From Betaproteobacteria bacterium (GTDB lineage: Bacteria; Pseudomonadota; Gammaproteobacteria; Burkholderiales; SG8-39): a stretch of DNA of 7,290 nt. The notes below the pieces were generated by a model, which was given only the letters and a program-made list of their open reading frames with translations, made no database searches and was not told the DNA's origin. Positions 1 to 5,230 of the stretch are shown here, in pieces (within the stretch, counting starts at the first letter, position 1; every line of letters starts with the position of its first letter). The position numbers and the translations under genes were made by a program. The stretch lies in assembly GCA_019245555.1 (NCBI GenBank), contig JAFARH010000069.1, positions 1 to 7,290 on the forward strand, in the 5' to 3' direction.

Positions 1-2
1 CG

Positions 3-230
3 AACCCCGCGAACTACATCGCGCAGCCGACGCTGTCGCTCTCCACTTGCCCGACGTTCGTGGAGGAGGGGCTCGCGCCACGGCACGTCGACCTGCGCCC
101 CTACGTGCTCTCCGGCAAGGAAGTGAAGCTCGTACCGGGCGGGCTCACGCGCGTCGCGCTGCGCGAAGGATCACTGGTAGTCAATTCCTCGCAGGGCGGC
201 GGCACCAAAGACACCTGGGTGGTGGACTGA
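3..230 (+). CDS. Circularly permuted ATP-grasp protein (DUF404/DUF407 type), C-terminal end only
   Basis: This is the last 75 codons of a gene that begins before the window; bases 1-2 belong to the preceding codon. The visible part carries the conserved end of the circularly permuted ATP-grasp family: an N-Y-I-A-Q-P segment at the start, R-H-V-D-L-R-P-Y, then PGGLTRVA (visible residues 45-52) and [13 protein letters not shown] close to the stop. The same two motifs recur in the fusion protein at 5231-7290, which supports the reading frame. Family members resemble the ligase half of glutathionylspermidine synthase and are predicted to form amide bonds with ATP; the substrate is unknown. The protein stops two residues after the KDTWV motif, so it carries no alpha-E domain; that domain is the next gene. 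Its TGA overlaps the next start codon (TGATG). The family call is firm, but activity cannot be judged because most of the active site lies outside the window. Confidence 0.9.
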   Translation, partial: NPANYIAQPTLSLSTCPTFVEEGLAPRHVDLRPYVLSGKEVKLVPGGLTRVALREGSLVVNSSQGGGTKDTWVVD

Positions 231-232
231 TG
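228..232 (+). promoter_or_regulatory. TGATG stop/start overlap
   Basis: The TGA of the ATP-grasp gene (228-230) shares its last base with the ATG of the alpha-E gene (230-232). This fits translational coupling and roughly matched production of ligase and alpha-E partner. It also decides the alpha-E start. Confidence 0.8.
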
Positions 233-1168
233 CTCTCGCGGGTGGCGGAGCGCGTCTTCTGGATGAGCCGGCAGATGGAGCGCGCCGAGAGCATGGCTCG
301 CATCCTCGGCGTGACGTCGAACCTGGTGCTGTTCGGCACCGAGGAGGTGCAGGAGCAGAACCTGCTCGCGCCGCTCGCGATCACCGGCACGGAGGAGCTG
401 TTTGCCGAGCACCACGCCAAGCTCACCCTGGCTGGCCTCATCGACTTTCTGGCACTCGACGAGTCGAATCCTTCCTCGATCTACTGCTGTCTCAAGCTCG
501 CGCGCGAGAACGCGCACGCCGTGCGCTGGCAGATCACCTCCGAGATGTGGGAGACGCTGAACGCGACCTGGCTGGAGCTGCGCGCGATGCCGCGCAAGCG
601 CATCACCGGCGCCGGCGCCACCGAGTTCCTCGACTGGGTGAAGGAGCGCTCGCACCTCTTTCGCGGCGTCACCTACGGCACCATCGTGCGCGGCGAGGCT
701 TTCAACTTCTGTCGGCTCGGCACCTTCCTCGAGCGGGCCGACAATACCGCGCGCATCCTCGACGTGAAATACCACATCCTGCTGCCCTCGGCCGCCGCAG
801 TCGGCGGCGCGCTCGATTACTACCAGTGGGCGGCGCTGCTGCGCTCTGTATCGTCGTTCGAGACCTATCGGCAGCTCTACCGCGAGCAGATCTTCCCGAT
901 CCGCGTCGCGCAGCTCCTGATCCTCGAGCGGCGCATGCCGCGCTCGCTCGCCGCGTGCTTCGACCAGGTCAAGGAGGCGATGGATCGCATCCGCGGCGAG
1001 AAGGACGAGGCGGCGAAGAGGCTCGCCTACGAGCTGCACGCCCGGCTCTCCTACGCCGACATCGAAGAGGTCTTCCAGGGCGGCCTGCACGAATACCTCA
1101 CCGAGGTCCTGGCCGATATCGGCAAGCTCGGCAGCCGCGTCGAGCGCGCCTATCTCGGGGTCGTATGA
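230..1168 (+). CDS. Alpha-E domain protein (DUF403), stand-alone
   Basis: This 312-residue protein has the length and motifs of the alpha-E family, an all-helical domain found almost always beside circularly permuted ATP-grasp proteins. Its own activity is unknown; it is thought to act with the ligase. The N-terminus [20 protein letters not shown] is the family signature. Further landmarks are R-E-N-A-H-A-V-R (about residues 92-99) with S-E-M-W-E following, F-N-F-C-R-L-G-T-F-L-E-R-A-D-N-T-A-R (158-175) and D-Y-Y-Q-W-A-A-L-L-R-S-V-S (196-208). I chose the ATG at 230 because the signature begins there and it overlaps the upstream stop as TGATG. The open frame runs back to an ATG at 47, but that extension lies over the ATP-grasp gene and gives an arginine-rich sequence unlike the family. 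A weak GGTGG lies at 221-225. No signal peptide or membrane segment is visible, so a cytoplasmic location is expected. The 3' end overlaps the next gene by ATGA. Confidence 0.93.
   Translation: MLSRVAERVFWMSRQMERAESMARILGVTSNLVLFGTEEVQEQNLLAPLAITGTEELFAEHHAKLTLAGLIDFLALDESNPSSIYCCLKLARENAHAVRWQITSEMWETLNATWLELRAMPRKRITGAGATEFLDWVKERSHLFRGVTYGTIVRGEAFNFCRLGTFLERADNTARILDVKYHILLPSAAAVGGALDYYQWAALLRSVSSFETYRQLYREQIFPIRVAQLLILERRMPRSLAACFDQVKEAMDRIRGEKDEAAKRLAYELHARLSYADIEEVFQGGLHEYLTEVLADIGKLGSRVERAYLGVV
1165..1168 (+). promoter_or_regulatory. ATGA start/stop overlap
   Basis: The ATG of the short transglutaminase-like gene (1165-1167) overlaps the TGA of the alpha-E gene (1166-1168). The arrangement suggests coupled translation. 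GGGG at 1157-1160 is the only Shine-Dalgarno-like stretch. Confidence 0.8.
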
Positions 1169-1920
1169 AGTTCTCGATCCGCCACGAGTTCAAGTACACC
1201 TACGACTCGCCGGTGCGGCTGTCGACGCAGTACCTGCGCCTCACGCCGCGCGACACCGTGCGACAGAAGGTGGTCTGCTGGGACCTCGAGACGCCCGGCC
1301 AGGCGCTGCAGACCACGGACGGCTACGGCAACGTGCTGCACGTCCTGACGATCGACAAGCCCGCTTCCGAGATCGTCGTGCGCGCCGTCGGCACCGTCGA
1401 GACTGCGCCGCGCGTGGACGAACCGTCGGACTTCACCGGCGCGCCGCTTTCGCCGCTCTTCTTCCTGCGGCCCACCGCGCTCACGCAGCTCGGTCCGGCG
1501 CGCGCGGAGCTCGCTGGTCAGTTCCGCGGCCGCGCCTCTGTCGACAGCCTGCGCGAGCTCGCCACCGCCATCCATGAGAAGGCGGCGCAGGGCACGGCAG
1601 CCGACGCCGCCCACGCCTTCATTGCATGCTGCCATCGGCTCGGCGTGCCCGCCCGATACATCTCGGGCTACCTCTACGAGGCGCAGCTCGGGCCGGGCGG
1701 CGACGAGCTCGTCGCGATGCATGCCTGGGCCGAGGCGTGGCTCGAGGACCGCTGGCGCAGCTTCGACATCGTGCACGATTGCCCGATCGGCGAGGCGCAC
1801 ATCAAGCTCGCCGTCGGCGCCGATTACCTCGACGCATGCCCGGTGCGAGGCGTGCGCGTCGGCGGCGGCGTCGAAACCCTCGACGCGCGCGCCCAGGTGC
1901 AGGCGGGGTGGCAGCAATGA
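1165..1920 (+). CDS. Transglutaminase-like protein with degenerate core (catalytic Cys absent)
   Basis: This 251-residue protein has two parts. Residues 1 to about 85 are the bacterial transglutaminase-like N-terminal domain (start MKFSIRHEFKYTYDSPVRLS, with YLRLTPRD soon after). About residues 128-235 are a transglutaminase/papain-like core, ending in P-V-R-G-V-R-V-G-G-G-V-E-T-L. Active family members use a Cys-His-Asp triad to cut or transfer amide bonds. Here His186 (M-H-A-W) and Asp201 (S-F-D) are present. The usual G-x-C-x-D-x-A-H motif instead reads GTAADAAH (143-150), with Ala145 where Cys belongs. The span before and around it (129-170) is 19 residues shorter than the matching span of the downstream transglutaminase. 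Cys155 and Cys156 are about ten residues further on, in the helix, and do not occupy the catalytic site. The frame is open and family-like on both sides, so this does not look like a frameshift. The start overlaps the alpha-E stop (ATGA), with GGGG at 1157-1160; the open frame back to 547 is alpha-E shadow. It may be a non-catalytic binding or regulatory subunit (inference). Confidence 0.9.
   Translation: MKFSIRHEFKYTYDSPVRLSTQYLRLTPRDTVRQKVVCWDLETPGQALQTTDGYGNVLHVLTIDKPASEIVVRAVGTVETAPRVDEPSDFTGAPLSPLFFLRPTALTQLGPARAELAGQFRGRASVDSLRELATAIHEKAAQGTAADAAHAFIACCHRLGVPARYISGYLYEAQLGPGGDELVAMHAWAEAWLEDRWRSFDIVHDCPIGEAHIKLAVGADYLDACPVRGVRVGGGVETLDARAQVQAGWQQ
1917..1920 (+). promoter_or_regulatory. 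ATGA start/stop overlap
   Basis: The ATG of the large fusion gene (1917-1919) overlaps the TGA of the short transglutaminase-like gene (1918-1920). It is the third such junction in a row and supports a single coupled operon. Confidence 0.8.
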
Positions 1921-4900
1921 CGATTCACGTCGCGCTCAACCACGTCACGCGCTATCGCTACGACCGGCCGATCGCCCTCAGCCCGCAGCTCGTGCGCCTG
2001 CGTCCGGCACCGCATTCGCGCACGCCGGTGCGCGCGTACTCGCTCAAGGTTCATCCCGAGAAGCACTTCGTCAACTGGCAGCAGGATCCGCAATCGAACT
2101 GGCTGGCGCGGTTCGTCTTCCCGGAGAAGACGCGCGAGCTCTCGATCGAGGTCGACCTGGTGGCCGAGATGTCGGTCATCAATCCGTTCGACTTCTTTCT
2201 CGAGCCTCGCGCCGAGAAGTTTCCCTTCGCCTACGAGCAGGAGCAGCTGGTCGAGCTCGCGCCCTATCTCGCGCGAGCGCCGTTGACGCCGCTCTTCAAG
2301 GCTTACCTCGACGAGATTCCGCGTGAGCCGAAGAAGACAGTGGACTTCCTGGTCGAGCTCAACCGCGAGCTCGCGAAGGACGTGCGCTACCTCATCCGCA
2401 TGGAGCCTGGCGTGCAGACGCCCGAGGAAACCCTCGCCCTCGCCAGTGGCTCCTGCCGCGACTCCGGATGGCTGCTGGTGCAACTCCTGCGCCACCTGGG
2501 CATCGCGGCGCGCTTCGTGTCCGGTTATCTCATCCAGCTCACGGCCGATCAGAAGTCGCTCGACGGACCCTCCGGGCCGGCGGCCGACTTCACCGACCTG
2601 CACGCATGGTGCGAAGCCTATCTTCCCGGTGCCGGCTGGGTGGGCCTCGATCCAACCTCGGGTCTGCTCGCGGGCGAAGGCCACATCCCGCTCGCCTGCA
2701 CGCCCGAGCCCTCGAGCGCCGCACCGGTGACCGGCCTCACCGAGAAGTGCGACGTCGAGTTCTGGCACGAGATGCGGATCGAGCGCGTATTTGAGGCGCC
2801 GCGCGTCACCAAGCCGTATAGCGAAGCGCAGTGGCGTGCCATTGAAAGCCTCGGCCACCGCGTCGACGCCGACCTCGCCGCGCAGGACGTGCGCCTCACA
2901 ATGGGCGGCGAGCCCACGTTCGTCTCGCTGGACGACCGCGACGGCGCCGAGTGGAACACCGAGGCGATGGGGCCCAAGAAACGCTTGCTCGGCGCGCGGC
3001 TCCTCAAAAAACTCAAGCAGCGCTATGCGCCCGCGGGCCTGCTTCACTACGGCCAGGGCAAGTGGTATCCCGGCGAGCAGCTGCCGCGCTGGTCGCTGTC
3101 GTGCTTTTGGCGCAAGGACGGCGAACCTGCATGGCAGGATGCCGCGCTCATCGCCGACGAGGCGGTGAACTACGGCGCGACTCCCGCGCAGGCGGCGACC
3201 TTCCTCAAGGCGCTCGCCGAAAAGCTCGGACTCGATGAGAAGCACGTTTTTGCCGGCTACGAGGACACCTGGTATTACCTCTGGCGCGAGCGCAAGCTCC
3301 CGGGGAACGTCGATCCGTTCGATGCGCGCCTCGACGATCCGCTCGAGCGCGAGCGCTTGCGCAAGGTGTTCGCGCAGGGTCTGGACAAGCCGGTCGGCTA
3401 CGCCCTGCCCATCCGCAAGAATGCCGCTCGCTGGGAGAGCGGCCCATGGTTCCTGCGCGCCGAGCGCTGCTACCTCATTCCGGGCGACTCGCCGATGGGA
3501 TATCGGCTGCCGCTCGATTCGTTGCCATGGGCCTCGAGCACCGACCGCGAACCAACGCACGCACCGGACCCGATGCAGCGCTTCGCGCGCCTGCCGGCGC
3601 ACCGCGAGTTGCAGGTGCAGCACGCGCTGCCGCAAACCGCGATCGATCGCCGTCCCGCGGCCTTCGAGTCTGCCGCGTGGATCACGCGCACGGCCATGTG
3701 CGCCGAGCCGAGGAATGGCGTGCTCTACGTCTTCATGCCGCCGCTCGCGGCGCTGGAGGATTATCTCGAGGTGGTGGCCGCTGTCGAGGCAACCGCCGGC
3801 GAGCTCGGCTTCCCGGTCGTGATGGAGGGCTACGAGCCGCCGAAGGATCCGCGCCTGCAGTCGCTGCGCATCACGCCCGATCCGGGCGTGCTCGAAGTGA
3901 ACATCCACCCGGCCGAGAGCTGGAGCGAGCTCAGCGATCACACCACGTTTCTCTACGAGCAGGCGCGCGAGTGCCGGCTCGGCACCGAGAAGTTCATGCT
4001 CGACGGCCGCCACTCCGGCACCGGCGGCGGCAACCACTTCGTGCTCGGCGGAGCGACGCCGGTCGACTCGCCGTTCCTGCGGCGGCCCGACCTGCTCGCG
4101 AGCCTCGTCGCGTACTGGCATAACCACCCGTCGCTCTCGTATCTCTTCTCGGGGCTGTTCATCGGCCCGACCAGCCAGCACCCGCGAATCGATGAAGCGC
4201 GCAACGATTCTGTGTACGAAATCGAGATTGCGTTCCGCGAGCTCGAGCGCCAGATGCAGGGCCAGGCGTCGGGGCAATGCCCGCCGTGGCTGGTCGATCG
4301 CCTGTTCCGCAACCTGCTGATCGACGCCACCGGCAATACCCACCGCGCCGAGTTCTGCATCGACAAGATGTATTCGCCCGACGGCCCCGCCGGGCGGCTC
4401 GGCCTCCTGGAGCTGCGCGCCTTCGAGATGCCGCCGCACGCGCAGATGTCGCTTACGCAACAACTGCTGCTGCGCGCGCTCGTCTCGCGCTTCTGGCGCG
4501 CGCCGTACCGCCCTGCGAAGCTCAAGCGCTGGGGCACCGAGCTGCACGATCGCTTCATGCTCCCGTGGTTTGTCTGGCAGGACCTCGAAGATGTCCTCGC
4601 CGAGATGGCGGAGTTCGGCACGCCGCTCGAGCCGGCCTGGTTTGCGCCGCACTTCGAGTTCCGCTTCCCGCGCTACGGCGAGTTCGTCGCGCGCGGCGTG
4701 CACGTCGAGTTGCGCGCCGCGCTCGAGCCATGGCACGTGATGGGCGAGGAAGGCGGCGCCGGCGGCACCGTGCGCTACGTCGATTCGTCGGTCGAGCGCT
4801 TGCAGGTGAGAGCGACCGGCCTGATCGGCGAGCGCCACGCACTCGCCTGCAACGGCCGCGCGCTGCCGATGCAGCCGACGGGCAATATCGGCGAGTACGT

Positions 4901-5204
4901 CGCCGGTGTGCGCTACCGCGCGTGGCAGCCGCCCTCAAGCCTGCATCCCACGATCGGCGTGCACGCGCCCCTCGTCTTCGATCTCGTCGATGGCTGGATG
5001 AACCGCTCGCTCGGCGGCTGCCAGTACCACGTAGCGCATCCGGGCGGCCTGAGTTACGCGAGCTTCCCGGTCAACGCCTACGAAGCCGAGGGCCGGCGCC
5101 TGTCGCGTTTCGTGCGCATGGGACATACGCCGCAGAAGATCGAGCTCGCGCCCGAGGCGCGCAACCCCAACTTTCCATTCACGCTCGACCTGCGCAGAGC
5201 ATAA
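1917..5204 (+). CDS. Transglutaminase / DUF2126 putative amidoligase fusion protein
   Basis: This 1095-residue protein matches the 'large protein containing a transglutaminase-like domain' family; I recall Mycobacterium tuberculosis Rv2566 as a relative of similar size. Residues 1 to about 90 are the bacterial transglutaminase-like N-terminal domain. About residues 140-265 are the transglutaminase core with an intact triad: Cys180 in GSCRDS, His229 in D-L-H-A-W, Asp245 in G-L-D-P-T-S-G. From about residue 280 to the end is DUF2126, classed as a putative amidoligase. Its landmarks are MGGEPTFVSLDD (from 329), L-E-V-N-I-H-P-A-E-S-W (659-669), GTGGGNHFVLGG (from 701), N-T-H-R-A-E-F (807-813), LLELRAFEMPPH (830-841) and GGCQYHVAHPGG near the C-terminus. 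One chain thus joins a predicted amide-cleaving or transferring domain to a predicted amide-forming one. The substrate is unknown. No signal peptide or membrane segment is visible. The ATG at 1917 overlaps the previous stop (ATGA) and begins the N-terminal domain; the frame open back to 1626 is shadow. An AGG at 1901-1903 and G-rich bases at 1905-1911 may serve as ribosome binding site. Confidence 0.95.
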   Translation: MTIHVALNHVTRYRYDRPIALSPQLVRLRPAPHSRTPVRAYSLKVHPEKHFVNWQQDPQSNWLARFVFPEKTRELSIEVDLVAEMSVINPFDFFLEPRAEKFPFAYEQEQLVELAPYLARAPLTPLFKAYLDEIPREPKKTVDFLVELNRELAKDVRYLIRMEPGVQTPEETLALASGSCRDSGWLLVQLLRHLGIAARFVSGYLIQLTADQKSLDGPSGPAADFTDLHAWCEAYLPGAGWVGLDPTSGLLAGEGHIPLACTPEPSSAAPVTGLTEKCDVEFWHEMRIERVFEAPRVTKPYSEAQWRAIESLGHRVDADLAAQDVRLTMGGEPTFVSLDDRDGAEWNTEAMGPKKRLLGARLLKKLKQRYAPAGLLHYGQGKWYPGEQLPRWSLSCFWRKDGEPAWQDAALIADEAVNYGATPAQAATFLKALAEKLGLDEKHVFAGYEDTWYYLWRERKLPGNVDPFDARLDDPLERERLRKVFAQGLDKPVGYALPIRKNAARWESGPWFLRAERCYLIPGDSPMGYRLPLDSLPWASSTDREPTHAPDPMQRFARLPAHRELQVQHALPQTAIDRRPAAFESAAWITRTAMCAEPRNGVLYVFMPPLAALEDYLEVVAAVEATAGELGFPVVMEGYEPPKDPRLQSLRITPDPGVLEVNIHPAESWSELSDHTTFLYEQARECRLGTEKFMLDGRHSGTGGGNHFVLGGATPVDSPFLRRPDLLASLVAYWHNHPSLSYLFSGLFIGPTSQHPRIDEARNDSVYEIEIAFRELERQMQGQASGQCPPWLVDRLFRNLLIDATGNTHRAEFCIDKMYSPDGPAGRLGLLELRAFEMPPHAQMSLTQQLLLRALVSRFWRAPYRPAKLKRWGTELHDRFMLPWFVWQDLEDVLAEMAEFGTPLEPAWFAPHFEFRFPRYGEFVARGVHVELRAALEPWHVMGEEGGAGGTVRYVDSSVERLQVRATGLIGERHALACNGRALPMQPTGNIGEYVAGVRYRAWQPPSSLHPTIGVHAPLVFDLVDGWMNRSLGGCQYHVAHPGGLSYASFPVNAYEAEGRRLSRFVRMGHTPQKIELAPEARNPNFPFTLDLRRA

Positions 5205-5230
5205 ACAGCGCCGTGCTACTCTCGCGCGCG
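5205..5230 (+). other. Only intergenic gap in the window (26 bases)
   Basis: This short spacer separates the TAA of the large fusion gene from the ATG at 5231. I see no terminator (no run of T after a hairpin) and no clear Shine-Dalgarno sequence. A 6-base inverted repeat, CTCGCG at 5221-5226 and CGCGAG at 5237-5242, would place the ATG in a 10-base loop. Such short G+C pairings arise easily by chance in DNA of this composition. An in-frame GTG at 5213 lies within the gap as an alternative start. Confidence 0.5.

Noticed and set aside
47..229. Upstream extension of the alpha-E frame to an ATG at 47
   Set aside because: The added residues are an arginine-rich out-of-frame reading of the ATP-grasp gene. 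The family signature begins exactly at the ATG at 230.
101..1090. Open frame on the minus strand opposite the alpha-E gene
   Set aside because: It is antisense to a clear alpha-E protein and its low-complexity Arg/Glu/Leu-rich product has no recognisable motif.
547..1164. Upstream extension of the short transglutaminase frame
   Set aside because: It lies wholly within the alpha-E gene in another frame. The N-terminal transglutaminase-like domain begins at 1165.
1540..1680. Idea that the missing cysteine is caused by a frameshift
   Set aside because: The reading frame is family-like immediately before and after, and the length difference against the downstream transglutaminase is a whole number of codons. 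A frameshift would have scrambled the flanking sequence.
1626..1916. Upstream extension of the large fusion frame
   Set aside because: It overlaps the short transglutaminase-like gene out of frame and is arginine- and alanine-rich. The real N-terminal domain begins at 1917.
1824..4838. Very long open frame on the minus strand (about 1000 codons) opposite the large fusion gene
   Set aside because: It is a G+C effect: codons ending mostly in G or C leave few stops on the opposite strand. The translation is rich in Arg, Ala, Glu and Leu with no family motif, while the plus-strand gene has many conserved motifs across the same span.
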